A stretch of DNA of 64,000 nt from CALBZE01 sp036381255 (GCA_036381255.1 DASVDG010000111.1:31144-95143); one strand, 5' to 3'. Positions 41,390 through 51,327 are shown, counted from the first letter of the stretch. Made by a program: numbers and translations. Notes: generated by a model from the sequence alone, not told the origin.

Positions 41390-44350
41390 ATGAGAGCGAA
41401 ACACTGCCTCTGTGTACTCCTCCTGGGCCTCCTCGCGCCACCGGCGCTGCGTGCGCAGTCGGCAGGCCAGATTACGGGGGTGGTCACATCGGCGGCGGGT
41501 GCGCCGCTCCCGAACGCGACGGTCGCCGTCCAGGGGACGGAGCTGGGAGCCGTGACACAGGCGAACGGGCGCTACCTGATCCTGAACGTGCCGGCGGGCG
41601 AGTACACGCTCGAGGTGACGCTGATCGGGTACGCGACCCAGACGAAGACGGTGACGGTCGTGGCCGGCGCGCCGGCGATCGCCGACTTCCAGCTCTCGGT
41701 GGAGGCGCTCGCGCTGGACGAGGTCGTGGTCATCGGCTACGGCACGCAGGAGCGCGAGTCGATCACCGGCGCGGTGGCGAGCATCCAGTCGGAGCAGTTC
41801 GTGCAGGGTCCGGCGCGGGATGCGGCGGCGCTGATCGCGGGGAAGCTGCCGGGTCTGGCGGTCTCGGTGCCGAGCGGTGATCCGACGGAGGAGACCGAGA
41901 TCAACCTGCGGGGGATCACGACGCTGAACGGGTCGAGGAACCCGCTGGTGCTGGTCGACGGCGTGCCGGGGAGCCTGAACACGGTGGCGCCGCAGGACAT
42001 CGAGTCGATCAGCGTGCTGAAGGACGGCTCGGCGGCGGCGATCTACGGCACGCGCGGGTCGAACGGCGTGATCCTGATCACGACGAAGCGGCACGAGGGC
42101 CAGGGTGCGACGATCCGCTACACGGGTGACGTCAGCTACTCGACAATCTACAAGCGGCCGGACTTCCTGACGGCGGATGACTACCGTCGGCTGATCGCCG
42201 AGGGGTACGAGTTCGAGGACCTGGGCTACGAGACGGACTGGGTGGACCAGGTGCTTCGCAATCCGCTGAGCCAGCGGCACAACGTCACGATCAGCGGCGG
42301 GGCGGAGAACACGAACTATACGGCGTCGCTCAGCTACGAGGATCGGCAGGGGATCTTCCTCCGCTCCGACAACCAGCTCGTCACCGCCCGTGCGAACATT
42401 CGCCACACGATGTTCGACGGGCGTCTTTCCGTCGAGGCCAATCTGTTGAGCCGGACGCGGAACAACTATTCGGGCGCCAGCTTCAACTACGCCTGGCGCC
42501 AGGCGCTGATCCGCAACCCGACCGACCGGATGAAGACGGAGGACGGGATGTGGCAGGAGCGCGGCACGTACTTCTACACGAACCCGCTCGGCCTCATCAA
42601 CGAGACGAACGGCGAGTTCGAGCGTCGGACGCAGCGTCTGCACGGCACGGTGGCGTACGCGCCGATCGAGGGGCTGCGCTTCTCGGTCATGGGCGGCATC
42701 ACGCGGGTGTCGGACCTCAGCGGCGGCGCGACCACGTTCAAGCACGTGGAGACGACGCAGTCCGGCAACAACGGGACGGCCTGGCGGAGCGCCGGGTCGG
42801 GCGTCGACCGCATCCTGGAGCTCACCGGGACGTTCGACCGGGCCCTCGGCGACCACAGCGTCACGTTGCTCGGCGGCTACAGCTACCAGGATTTCGTCGA
42901 CGAGTGGTTCAACGCGGACAACTTCGACTTCCCGACGGACCTGTTCGGCTACCATCAGCTCGGCGAGGGCAACGCGCTGAACGAGGGTCGCGCGGACATG
43001 GATAGCGGCAAGTCGGGCTACAAGCTGATCGGCTTCTTCGGGCGGCTGAACTACGACTGGCAGAACCGCTTCCTCTTCATGGCCAGCGTGCGGTACGAGG
43101 GGAATTCGCGGTTCGGCGCCGACCACAAGTGGGGCCTCTTCCCCGCGGTCTCGGCCGGCTGGCGGCTGAGCGAGGAGTCCTTCATGGACGCCCTGCCGTG
43201 GGTGGACGAGCTGCGCCTCCGCGCGGGGTACGGCGTCACGGGGATCGCGCCGACGTCGTCGTACCAGTCGCTCACCAGCTACGAGTACGGCAGCCGGTTC
43301 CTCTACAACGGCCGCTGGGTCCAGGGGATCGAGCCCGCGCGGAACCCGAACCCGGACCTGCGGTGGGAGCAGAAGGAGGAGATCAACGTCGGGATGAACT
43401 TCGCCCTCTTCGGCGAGCGCCTGCGGGGCGAGTTCGACGTCTACCGGCGCAACACCTACGACATGCTGTACAACTACGACGTCCCCGTTCCGCCGTACCT
43501 CTACGGCAGCATCCTGGCCAACGTCGGCCACATGCGGAACGACGGGATGGAGGCGATGCTCAGCTACGACGTCATCGACAACGGCTCCTTCCGTTGGACG
43601 ACCAGCGTGAACTGGTCCACCAACTCCAACAAGCTGGTCAGCCTCTCCAACGACCTGTATCAGACCGATTCCAACTACATCTACGCCGGCTACACGGGTG
43701 AGCCGATCCAGATGTCGACGCACCGGATCGAGATCGGCGGCCCGATCGGCAACTTCTACGGCTACAAGTCGGTCGACATTGACGAGAACGGCGAGTGGAT
43801 CGTCCTGAACAGGGACGGCGAGCCGATCTCGATCCGCGACGTCACCGAGGAGGACCGCCACGTGCTCGGCAACGGTCTGCCGAAGCACTACGCGGCGTGG
43901 AACAACGACGTGCAGTTCGGCAGCTTCGACTTCAGCCTGAACATGCGCGGGGCGTTCGGCTTCCAGATCCTCAACTTCCAGCGGATGTTCTACGAGAACC
44001 CGACGATCCTCCAGTACAACATGCTCAAGTCCGCGTTCGAGCCGGTGTACGGCAAGCGGCTGCTCGACTACGACCTCGCGTACGTGAGCTACTACGTCGA
44101 GGACGGCGACTACTGGAAGGTCGACAACGCGACGCTGGGCTACACGTTCGGCTCGTCCGCGCTGGGCTTCTTCGGCAACGCGCTGTCGAACCTGCGCGTG
44201 TACCTCACGGGCCGTAACCTCCTGACGATCACCGGCTACAAGGGGATCGACCCCGAAGTCTCCACCAGCGGGTGGGATCCGGGGATCGACCACCGGGACA
44301 AGTACCCGACGACGCGGACGTTCTCGCTGGGCGTGTCCGCGACGTTCTGA
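41390..44350 (+). CDS. SusC/RagA-family TonB-linked outer-membrane transporter
   Basis: A 986-residue SusC-type receptor. Signal peptide (CLCVLLLGLLAPPALRAQ), an N-terminal carboxypeptidase-regulatory-like beta-sandwich (about 26-108: ITGVVTSAAGAPLPNATVAV, then NVPAGEYTLEVTLIGY), the TonB-box-like LDEVVVIGYGTQERE, the plug (about 120-235: DVESISVLKD-like DIESISVLKDGSAAAIYGT and GVILITTKR), then the barrel ending SLGVSATF. With the SusD homologue 122 bp downstream it forms a lidded importer for oligosaccharides or peptides. CGGAG lies nine bases before the ATG at 41390. Divergence from the cupin-glc operon and a shared control region suggest the two serve one substrate. Confidence 0.95.
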   Translation: MRAKHCLCVLLLGLLAPPALRAQSAGQITGVVTSAAGAPLPNATVAVQGTELGAVTQANGRYLILNVPAGEYTLEVTLIGYATQTKTVTVVAGAPAIADFQLSVEALALDEVVVIGYGTQERESITGAVASIQSEQFVQGPARDAAALIAGKLPGLAVSVPSGDPTEETEINLRGITTLNGSRNPLVLVDGVPGSLNTVAPQDIESISVLKDGSAAAIYGTRGSNGVILITTKRHEGQGATIRYTGDVSYSTIYKRPDFLTADDYRRLIAEGYEFEDLGYETDWVDQVLRNPLSQRHNVTISGGAENTNYTASLSYEDRQGIFLRSDNQLVTARANIRHTMFDGRLSVEANLLSRTRNNYSGASFNYAWRQALIRNPTDRMKTEDGMWQERGTYFYTNPLGLINETNGEFERRTQRLHGTVAYAPIEGLRFSVMGGITRVSDLSGGATTFKHVETTQSGNNGTAWRSAGSGVDRILELTGTFDRALGDHSVTLLGGYSYQDFVDEWFNADNFDFPTDLFGYHQLGEGNALNEGRADMDSGKSGYKLIGFFGRLNYDWQNRFLFMASVRYEGNSRFGADHKWGLFPAVSAGWRLSEESFMDALPWVDELRLRAGYGVTGIAPTSSYQSLTSYEYGSRFLYNGRWVQGIEPARNPNPDLRWEQKEEINVGMNFALFGERLRGEFDVYRRNTYDMLYNYDVPVPPYLYGSILANVGHMRNDGMEAMLSYDVIDNGSFRWTTSVNWSTNSNKLVSLSNDLYQTDSNYIYAGYTGEPIQMSTHRIEIGGPIGNFYGYKSVDIDENGEWIVLNRDGEPISIRDVTEEDRHVLGNGLPKHYAAWNNDVQFGSFDFSLNMRGAFGFQILNFQRMFYENPTILQYNMLKSAFEPVYGKRLLDYDLAYVSYYVEDGDYWKVDNATLGYTFGSSALGFFGNALSNLRVYLTGRNLLTITGYKGIDPEVSTSGWDPGIDHRDKYPTTRTFSLGVSATF

Positions 44351-44472
44351 GCGATCGAAAGGCGCGGGGCCGGCCCCGGCCGTGTCGGGCCGGGCCGGAC
44401 CCCCGACGGTGAGACGGAAAGTTGACGGATTCACGCGCTGAACAAAGCGCCAAACAGGAAGCGCGGAACACC

Positions 44473-46083
44473 ATGAAGACCATGTCATCGAAGCGCCTGG
44501 CGGCGCTCGCCCTCCTGGGGGCGACCTTTGCCGCCCCCGCGTGCACGGACCTGACCGAGGTGCCGTACACCGAGGTGACGGAAGCCAACTTCAACCCCAC
44601 GGCGAGCGACCTGGCCTCCCTCATGGCGCCGGCGTACACGCCGCTGCGCGGGATGTGGATGGGGTGGTACGGGATGGTCGACTTCCAGGAAGAGACGGCC
44701 GACATCCTGATCACGCCCGTCCGGCCGAACGGCTGGTACGACGGCGGCACGTACATCCGCCTGCACGAGCACCGCTGGGACGTGGGGCAGGGCCAGCCCG
44801 GCTCCCTCTGGAGCCGCGCGTTCGACGGGATCAACGCGGCCAACCGCGTGATCTACCAGCTCGAGTCCGAGACCGTGCCGGTCGAAGAGCCGACGCGGAC
44901 CTCCGTGGTCGCCGAGTTGAAGGCGCTGCGCGCCTACTACTACTCGCTCCTGCTGGACAACTTCGGCAACGTGCCGATCGTCACGGACTTCACCGCGACG
45001 GAGCCGCCGCAGCAGTCGACGCGGCAGGAGGTCTTCGACTTCGTCACCAGCGAGCTGACGGCGGCGCTGCCGAACCTCTCGCAGGAGACCGGGGAGGCGA
45101 CCTACGGCCGCATGAACTACTGGGCCGCGCTCGGGATCCTGGCCCGGGTCTACCTGAACGCCGAAGTCTACACCGGCACGCCGCACTGGGACGAGGTCAT
45201 CACGCTGACGCAGGAGATCATCGACTCCGGCCTGTTCCAGCTCGAGGAGGACTATCGGGCGCCGTTCGCGAGGAACAACCACAACTCGCCGGAGCTGGTC
45301 TGGGCCGTCCCCTACGACATGGTGTACGCCACGGGCAGCAACTTCCACATGAAGACGCTGAAGCCGGAGCTGCGCTTCGTCTTCGGAATGGCGGCGCAGC
45401 CGTGGGGCGGCAGCGCGTCGAACCCGCAGTGGATCGACACGTACGACCCGGACGACACGCGGCTCGAGGACACGTGGCTGATCGGGCCGCACTTCGACGA
45501 CCAGGGGCGCGGCTACGATTTCGTGCAGCACGTCCCGTCGATCACGGACACCGAGTTCTACCACGGCTTCCCGGTGTGGAAGTACGAGATCTACGCGGGG
45601 ATGACGGGGTCGTCGGACGTGGACTACCCGATCATCCGCTTCGCCGAGGTCCTGATGATGAAGGCCGAGGCGCTGCTGCGGACCGGTGACGCCGACGGCG
45701 CGGCGCTGATCGTCACGGAGGTCCGGCAGCGCGCGTTCGCGGAGACCGACCCGTCCAAGGCGACGGTGACCGGCGCGGAGCTGCTCCAGGGCAGCTCGTA
45801 CAACTACGGCTGGTACGACACGGACGGCGTGGTCAAGACCGGTCCGGGCGGCACGCCGGTCACGGATGGCGGCGCCGACATCCAGTACGGCCGCTTCCTG
45901 GACGAGCTGGGGTGGGAGTTCGCCGCCGAGGGGCACCGCCGCCAGCAGCTCATCCGCTTCGGCGTCTTCACGACGAAGACGTGGTTCAACCACACGCCGA
46001 ACGGGGATCACCGGACGATCTTCGCGATCCCGAACTGGGTCCTGGAAACGAACCCGAACTTGAAGCAGAACCCGGGTTACTGA
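44473..46083 (+). CDS. SusD/RagB-family substrate-binding lipoprotein
   Basis: A 536-residue surface lipoprotein: signal with lipobox LGATFAAPAC, then the SusD fold with tetratricopeptide-like helices (LKALRAYYYSLLLDNFGNVPIV, MNYWAALGILARVYLNAEVY) and the C-terminal RFAEVLMMKAEALLRTGD plus WEFAAEGHRRQQLIRFG motifs found in most RagB/SusD proteins. It would bind the ligand and close over the SusC barrel. Start at 44473 (MKTMSSKRL) is preferred over the ATG-less longer frame from 44422, since the signal peptide begins there. An imperfect GC-rich stem lies in the SusC-SusD gap (about 44366-44406), which may lower read-through. Ligand cannot be predicted. Confidence 0.94.
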   Translation: MKTMSSKRLAALALLGATFAAPACTDLTEVPYTEVTEANFNPTASDLASLMAPAYTPLRGMWMGWYGMVDFQEETADILITPVRPNGWYDGGTYIRLHEHRWDVGQGQPGSLWSRAFDGINAANRVIYQLESETVPVEEPTRTSVVAELKALRAYYYSLLLDNFGNVPIVTDFTATEPPQQSTRQEVFDFVTSELTAALPNLSQETGEATYGRMNYWAALGILARVYLNAEVYTGTPHWDEVITLTQEIIDSGLFQLEEDYRAPFARNNHNSPELVWAVPYDMVYATGSNFHMKTLKPELRFVFGMAAQPWGGSASNPQWIDTYDPDDTRLEDTWLIGPHFDDQGRGYDFVQHVPSITDTEFYHGFPVWKYEIYAGMTGSSDVDYPIIRFAEVLMMKAEALLRTGDADGAALIVTEVRQRAFAETDPSKATVTGAELLQGSSYNYGWYDTDGVVKTGPGGTPVTDGGADIQYGRFLDELGWEFAAEGHRRQQLIRFGVFTTKTWFNHTPNGDHRTIFAIPNWVLETNPNLKQNPGY

Positions 46084-46161
46084 CGGTCCCCCGGTTTTCC
46101 CAGGGACCGTGAGCGACGTCGCGTTCGGGTGCCGCCCGCCGGTTCGGGCGGCACCCGAACG
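46083..46161 (+). terminator. Two tandem stem-loops after SusD
   Basis: First stem ACGGTCCC/GGGACCGT (46083-46090 with 46103-46110, overlapping the SusD stop codon); second stem with perfect 17-bp arms (46122-46138 and 46145-46161) and a six-base loop. No U-tract. Confidence 0.7.
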
Positions 46162-46370
46162 TCGTTGCGACGGTCCGGCGCTCCCCGCGGTGGCCCGGTG
46201 CATCCTCCCGCTCCGCCGCACCTTGGGCCCGGCATGTGCATGCTCCCCGCTACGCAGACGGTAGCGGAGACCATCGGCGCGAGCCCATAATGGATCCCGA
46301 CCGGGCGCACCGACGCTTCCGTGAGGGCTCGCAGCGCTCTAACGCCGCATCGCGCGGCAAAGGGGGAAGC

Positions 46371-46859
46371 ATGTCCAGGACGGCAGGGTTCACCGTACTC
46401 CTCGCCGGAGTCGGCCTGACGACGCTCGCCGCGTGCGGCGGGCCGGGGCTGCCGCCCGCCGGGCCGGCGCCCGGAGAGGTCGAGATCGGCTACGATACGC
46501 AGGACGAAGAGGACGTGACCGGCGCGGTCACGACGGTCTCCGAGGACGAGATCGCCGGCAGCCGGCCGATGCGGCTGGACGAGCTGCTGCGCGGACGCGT
46601 TCCGGGGCTGATGATCATTCCACGCGCCGACGGCGGTTTCACGCTGCGGATCCGCGGCATCGATTCCGCAGAGACGTCGCAAGAGCCGCTCGTCATCGTC
46701 GACGGCGTGCCGATCGCGACGGACAACCTCGAGTCGGCGCTCGCCGGGCTGACGCCCGACGACATCCGGCAGGTGGACGTGCTGAAGGACGTATCCGCGA
46801 CCTCCATCTACGGCCTGCGCGGCGCCGGCGGCGTCATCATCATCACGACGCGCAGGTAG
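46371..46859 (+). CDS. Plug-only TonB-receptor-like lipoprotein (no barrel)
   Basis: A 162-residue lipoprotein (lipobox LTTLAACG). The entire mature part is a SusC-type plug domain: VEIGYDTQDEEDVTGAVTTV, DEIAGSRPMRLDELLRGRVPG, RIRGIDSAETSQEPLVIVDG, and DIRQVDVLKDVSATSIYGLR ending GGVIIITTRR, followed at once by the stop. In a real receptor the plug is followed by about 700 barrel residues; here the next 69 bp hold a 30-bp palindrome and a different gene. The frame is intact with its own signal peptide and ribosome site (AAAGGGGGAAGC), so this is a dedicated gene, not a broken receptor. It might regulate or decoy TonB, bind ligand, or fill an empty barrel. It follows SusD on the same strand. 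Confidence 0.85.
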   Translation: MSRTAGFTVLLAGVGLTTLAACGGPGLPPAGPAPGEVEIGYDTQDEEDVTGAVTTVSEDEIAGSRPMRLDELLRGRVPGLMIIPRADGGFTLRIRGIDSAETSQEPLVIVDGVPIATDNLESALAGLTPDDIRQVDVLKDVSATSIYGLRGAGGVIIITTRR

Positions 46860-46868
46860 CGCGCCGAA

Positions 46869-46898
46869 CCGCGCGCGGCGGCCGGCCGCCGCGCGCGG
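46869..46898. terminator. Perfect 30-bp GC-only palindrome
   Basis: Two 15-bp arms without spacer, starting ten bases after the stop of the plug-only gene; likely a transcription stop for it. Confidence 0.65.
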
Positions 46899-46928
46899 GC
46901 TCCACGGCCACCCACGCTGAACCGACTC

Positions 46929-48572
46929 ATGCGACGCAGCATCCTCCACGCACCGAACCCGCGACCTCGGCCCGGGGCCGTCCCGGCCGTCTCCTCGCCG
47001 CGCATCCGGAACGCGCGACGGGCCTTCCAGTCGCCGCGACGCTCCGCGCGCCTCCTCGTCGCGGCCGGCACAGTGGCGCTCGCCGCCTGCGGCGATGCGC
47101 CCGAGCCGCCGGCGCCTTCGTTCCGGGCGCTGTTCCCCGCGGTCACGGGCCCGCTCATGACCCAATCCTCGCCCGCGCTCGCGGACCTCGACGGCGACGG
47201 CGCGCTGGACATCGTGTTCGGCACCGGCATCGACCGCGTCCGCCCCGACCCGGGCCGGGGCCGCTACACCTTCGGGCGCGAGCCCGAGGTCCCCGGCTAC
47301 ACCGTCGCGGTGTCCGGCGCGACGAACGAGGTGCTCTGGCGCGCGCCGAACGGCGGCGAGGCGTTCACGACGCCGCGATTCGCCGATCTGAACGGCGACG
47401 GCGTGCCCGACGTGGTCATGGGCGGCCGCGAGGGTGCGCTCACCGCGCGCAGCGGCGCCGACGGCGCGCTCCTGTGGCGCGTCGCGCCGGAACGCGTCGC
47501 ACGCACCCCCGTGCCGTACAACTTTCTCACGCCCGCGGCGATCGACGACGCCGATGGCGACGGCGTCGTCGACTTCCTCGTCGTCTACGGCGGCGACGAC
47601 ACGCGGCTCCCCGGCTCGCCGCGCGACGCCGGCTACATCGTCGCGATCTCGGGCGCGGACGGCGCGGTGCTCGCCGCGCGGCGGACGCCGGACGGCGCGG
47701 AGAGCTACGCGTCGATCGTCGTCTACACGCGCGCCGACGGCTCGGACTGGCTGGTCTTCGGGACCGGCGGCGAGACGCACGGCGGCGCGGCGTACCGGGC
47801 GCCCGTCGCGTCGGTCCTCGACGGCAGCTTCGCGGAGCGGGTCGAGCGGCTGACGGAGCCGGGCGAGAAGGGCGTGATCGCGCCGGCCACGATCGTCGAG
47901 CTGACGGCGGACGGCGAGCCGGACATCGCCGTCAGCACGTTCGACGGCCGCCTGATCGTGCTCGACGGCGCGACCGGCCGGGTGCTGTGGCAGCGGCGCT
48001 CGGAGGGCGAGGAGGCGTACCACCCGCCGGCGGTCGTGCGCCTCTCGGCCGACGGCCGGCTGGGGCTGTTCCTCTCGCGCGGGATCGGCGCGTTCCCCCG
48101 GTACGTCGGGACCATCCACCGCCTGTACGACGCCGCCGGCGGCGAGCTCCTCTTCGAGTTCCGCGACGCGCACTTCCCGGCCGGCGCGCCGCTCGCCGTC
48201 GACCTGAACGGCGACGCCGTCGACGAGCCGGTGTTCTTCTCCACGCGCTACCCGATCGCCCGGGGCGGGCGGATCCACGTCCTGCACGTGCCGACGCGCT
48301 CCGTGCTCACGCACGACGTCGCCGGCAACATGGCGAGCACACCGGCGATCGCCGACCCGCGCGGCGCCGGCGAGCTCGAGCTGATCGAGCCGACCTGGCA
48401 CATCGTCCAGACCGACGGCCCGCCCGACTGGCGGAACCTGCGCTGGGAGCTGCTGCGCCTGGACCTGGACGCGCCGCCGCCGCCGGCCCGGAGCTGGGCG
48501 GGCTACATGGGCACGGCCGGCGACGGGCGGTACCGCCCGCCAGCGCCCGGCGCCTCCGGCCCCGGACGCTGA
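46929..48572 (+). CDS. FG-GAP/PQQ-type beta-propeller lipoprotein
   Basis: A 547-residue lipoprotein (long lead then lipobox TVALAAC). The mature part has repeated calcium-type blades: PALADLDGDGALDIVFGTG, FADLNGDGVPDVVMGG, AIDDADGDGVVDFLVVYGG and further ones, alternating with PQQ-like strands (VLWRAPNGG, LIVLDGATGRVLWQR). This is an integrin-alpha/FG-GAP propeller that probably binds a polymer or a partner protein outside the cell; catalytic residues are not seen. It sits between the plug-only gene and a GH31 glycosidase on the plus strand, 80 bp before the latter, and may belong to the same substrate-processing unit. No function beyond binding is suggested. Confidence 0.8.
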   Translation: MRRSILHAPNPRPRPGAVPAVSSPRIRNARRAFQSPRRSARLLVAAGTVALAACGDAPEPPAPSFRALFPAVTGPLMTQSSPALADLDGDGALDIVFGTGIDRVRPDPGRGRYTFGREPEVPGYTVAVSGATNEVLWRAPNGGEAFTTPRFADLNGDGVPDVVMGGREGALTARSGADGALLWRVAPERVARTPVPYNFLTPAAIDDADGDGVVDFLVVYGGDDTRLPGSPRDAGYIVAISGADGAVLAARRTPDGAESYASIVVYTRADGSDWLVFGTGGETHGGAAYRAPVASVLDGSFAERVERLTEPGEKGVIAPATIVELTADGEPDIAVSTFDGRLIVLDGATGRVLWQRRSEGEEAYHPPAVVRLSADGRLGLFLSRGIGAFPRYVGTIHRLYDAAGGELLFEFRDAHFPAGAPLAVDLNGDAVDEPVFFSTRYPIARGGRIHVLHVPTRSVLTHDVAGNMASTPAIADPRGAGELELIEPTWHIVQTDGPPDWRNLRWELLRLDLDAPPPPARSWAGYMGTAGDGRYRPPAPGASGPGR

Positions 48573-48652
48573 CGCGCCGCGGCTCCCGACGCCGCACGGA
48601 TGCGACGGCCGCGCCGCCGAACGACGACACCACGAACGGAGAGAAGAGCTCG

Positions 48653-51118
48653 ATGATGGCTCACTGGACACGCACGACGGGGCTCGCGCTCGCGCTGGCC
48701 GCCGTCTCGATCGGCTGCGTCTCGAGCGGCGCCGGCTCGAGCGGCGCGGCCGCGAGGGACGTCCGTCCGCGCGCCGCGGCGGCCGGCGCGGGCCGCGCGG
48801 ACGGGGGCGCCGGCGCGCCCTCGGCCCGCCGGCCCGTGCCGATCACCCGGAACGGCGAGCCGGCGCGGCTCGAGGTCCGCTCCGCCGGCGAGCACGCCAT
48901 CCGGGTCACGCTCAAGCCGCAGAGCTTCGAGGCGGACTTCCCGTTCTCGCCCGCGCTCGACCCGGCCCACACGTATCCGGCGCCCGCGATCTCGCTGCGC
49001 GAGGTCGGCGCGCCGGTGACGCGCCGCGTCGGGAGCCTCCGGGTGACCGTCCGGGGCGAGCCGCTCTCCGTCGAGGTCCGCGACGCCGCGGGCGAGCCGG
49101 TCCAGCGCCTGGTCTTCGAGGACGACGGCGACGTCGCGTTCGACCTCGGCGACGCGCCCGTGCTCGGGATGGGCGAGGGCGGCCCGCAGCCCGGACGGGG
49201 CTGGCGCACCGGGCACGCCATCGAGTTCGACCGCCGCGGCCGCTTCCACGAGATGCGACCCCGCTGGCAGTCGAACGCCTACGGCTCGCGCAACCCCGTG
49301 CCGCTCCTCATCGGCACGGACGGGTGGGGGCTCTTCGTCGCCACGCCGTGGGTGCAGGTGGACCTCCGGGACCCGGCGCGGGGCACGTTCCACGTCTGGC
49401 AGCGCCCGGAGCCGCCGGAGCCCGGCGAGGGCGAGGACGCGCGCGATGCGGCCCGCGCGTACACCCGCGAGGTGCAGGGGCGCCCGCCCGCGTCGCAGCC
49501 GACGGACGTGTTCGACGTCTTCGTCTTCGACGCGTCGGACCCCGCGGCGTTCATGAAGGACGTCGCGCGGATCACCGGCCCGGCCGTCCTGCCGCCGAAG
49601 TGGGCGCTGGGCTACATGCAGTCGCACCGCGAGCTGCGCGACGACTCGTTGCACCCCGAGGAGCTGATCCTCGATGTGGTCGACACGTTCCGAAAGAAGC
49701 GGATCCCGATCGACGCGGTCATCTATCTCGGCACCGGCTTCACGCCGACGGGGTGGAACACGGAGCAGCCGTCGTTCGACTTCAACCCGAAGGTCTTCCG
49801 GCGCGACCCCGCGGAGGTCATCGCGGAGCTGCACGCGCGCAACGTGGAGGTGATCACGCACATCGTGCCGTGGCACCGCGACAGGTTGCCGACGCTGCGC
49901 GGCTCGATCCCGCCCGCGCCGGGCGAGACGCTGGACGCCTCGCACATCGCCGAGTACTGGAAGCAGCACGTCGGGCTGGTGCGGGCGGGCGTGGACGCGT
50001 GGTGGCCCGACGAGGGCGACTGGTTCGACCTCTTCGAGCGCATCAAGCGCCACCAGCTCTACTACCAGGGCCCGCTCTCGACGACGCCGAACGTCCGCCC
50101 CTGGAGCCTGCACCGCAACGGTCACCTCGGGGTCGCGAGGTGGGGCGGGTGGATCTGGTCGGGCGACACCCAGGCGACGTGGAAGACGCTCGAGGGCCAG
50201 ATCGCCGTCGGCATCAACCACTCGCTCAGCCTGAGCCCGTACTGGGGCTCCGACACCGGCGGCTTCTACACGACCGATGAGCTGACCGGCGAGCTGTACG
50301 CGCGGTGGTTCCAGTTCTCCGCGTTCACGCCGTCGTTCCGCTCCCACGGCCGGATCTGGCGCCTGCGCCTGCCGTGGGGGTGGGGCCTCGACGATTACGG
50401 CTACCCGGAAGGCCAGCGGGAGCGGCCGAGCCCGTCCGAGATGAACAATCCGGCGATCGAGCCGATCGCCCGGAAGTACGCCGAGCTACGGTACCGGCTG
50501 ATCCCCTACACCTACACGCTCGCCCGCCAGGCGCGGGACACGGGGATGCCGCTGATGCGCGCGCTGTGGCTGCACTACCCCGACGACACGCGCGCCCGTG
50601 GGATCGGCGACCAGTACCTCTGGGGCCGCGACCTGCTGATCGCGCCGGTCTACGAGAAGGGCGCGACGTCGCGGGACGTGTACCTCCCCGAGGGCGAGTG
50701 GTACGACTGGTGGACGCTCGAGCGCCGCACGGGCGGCCGGAGCGTGACCCGCCCCGTCGACCTCGCGACGATGCCGATCTACGTCCGCGCCGGCGCCATC
50801 ATCCCCGTCGATCCGGTGCGCCAGTTCATGGCACAGCCGGTCGAAGGGCCGACGACGCTGAAGATCTTCCGCGGCGCCGACGGCGAATTCACGATGTACG
50901 AGGACGACGGCATCAGCCTGGATTACCTCGAGGGCCGCGGCACGTGGACGCGCTTCACCTGGGACGACGACGCACGGCGGCTCACGATCGAGCCCGGCGC
51001 GCCGGCGGGCGCCACGAACGTGGTGCGCGGGCCGCGCACGTTCCGGGTCGAGCTGCTCCCGGAGGGCCGGACGAAGACGGTGCAGTACGACGGGGCGCGG
51101 GTCGTGGTGAGGTTCTGA
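48653..51118 (+). CDS. Glycoside hydrolase family 31 lipoprotein (alpha-glucosidase/xylosidase type)
   Basis: An 821-residue lipoprotein (lipobox AAVSIGC, near residue 22). The GH31 fold is complete: N-terminal beta-sandwich (about 60-280), TIM barrel with PKWALGYMQSH, AVIYLGTGFTPTGWN, the nucleophile Asp in DAWWPDEGDW and the acid/base Asp in GWIWSGDTQATW, then SLSLSPYWGSDTGGF, and C-terminal beta domains with YLPEGEWYDWWT. GH31 enzymes release alpha-linked glucose, xylose or galactose; NWPDEGD-like substitution of the usual MNE after the nucleophile suggests a non-starch specificity, but this is tentative. Two ATGs (48653, 48656) are equally good. It is the last gene before a stem-loop at 51227 and converges with malate synthase. 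Confidence 0.92.
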   Translation: MMAHWTRTTGLALALAAVSIGCVSSGAGSSGAAARDVRPRAAAAGAGRADGGAGAPSARRPVPITRNGEPARLEVRSAGEHAIRVTLKPQSFEADFPFSPALDPAHTYPAPAISLREVGAPVTRRVGSLRVTVRGEPLSVEVRDAAGEPVQRLVFEDDGDVAFDLGDAPVLGMGEGGPQPGRGWRTGHAIEFDRRGRFHEMRPRWQSNAYGSRNPVPLLIGTDGWGLFVATPWVQVDLRDPARGTFHVWQRPEPPEPGEGEDARDAARAYTREVQGRPPASQPTDVFDVFVFDASDPAAFMKDVARITGPAVLPPKWALGYMQSHRELRDDSLHPEELILDVVDTFRKKRIPIDAVIYLGTGFTPTGWNTEQPSFDFNPKVFRRDPAEVIAELHARNVEVITHIVPWHRDRLPTLRGSIPPAPGETLDASHIAEYWKQHVGLVRAGVDAWWPDEGDWFDLFERIKRHQLYYQGPLSTTPNVRPWSLHRNGHLGVARWGGWIWSGDTQATWKTLEGQIAVGINHSLSLSPYWGSDTGGFYTTDELTGELYARWFQFSAFTPSFRSHGRIWRLRLPWGWGLDDYGYPEGQRERPSPSEMNNPAIEPIARKYAELRYRLIPYTYTLARQARDTGMPLMRALWLHYPDDTRARGIGDQYLWGRDLLIAPVYEKGATSRDVYLPEGEWYDWWTLERRTGGRSVTRPVDLATMPIYVRAGAIIPVDPVRQFMAQPVEGPTTLKIFRGADGEFTMYEDDGISLDYLEGRGTWTRFTWDDDARRLTIEPGAPAGATNVVRGPRTFRVELLPEGRTKTVQYDGARVVVRF

Positions 51119-51226
51119 CGCCGGACCCGGCGGATCCGTTCACGTTCGTCCGGTGACCGGAGGCGGGAACCCCGGGCGGAACCGCGACCCGCGGGCGGGA
51201 TGGGCGTGGGGATCGACCGGATGCGG

Positions 51227-51271
51227 GAGGGCCACACCGGCGCCGGCGACGTCGGCGCCGGTGTGGCCCTC
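51227..51271. terminator. 18-bp-arm inverted repeat after the GH31 gene
   Basis: Perfect arms at 51227-51244 and 51254-51271 with a nine-base loop, about 110 bp after the GH31 stop, between convergent genes. No U-tract. Confidence 0.65.
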
Positions 51272-51327
51272 GGGATGGACGGCGCCGCGCGGTCGGCCCG
51301 CGAGCGCCTCCTCCGCGCGATGGCGAC

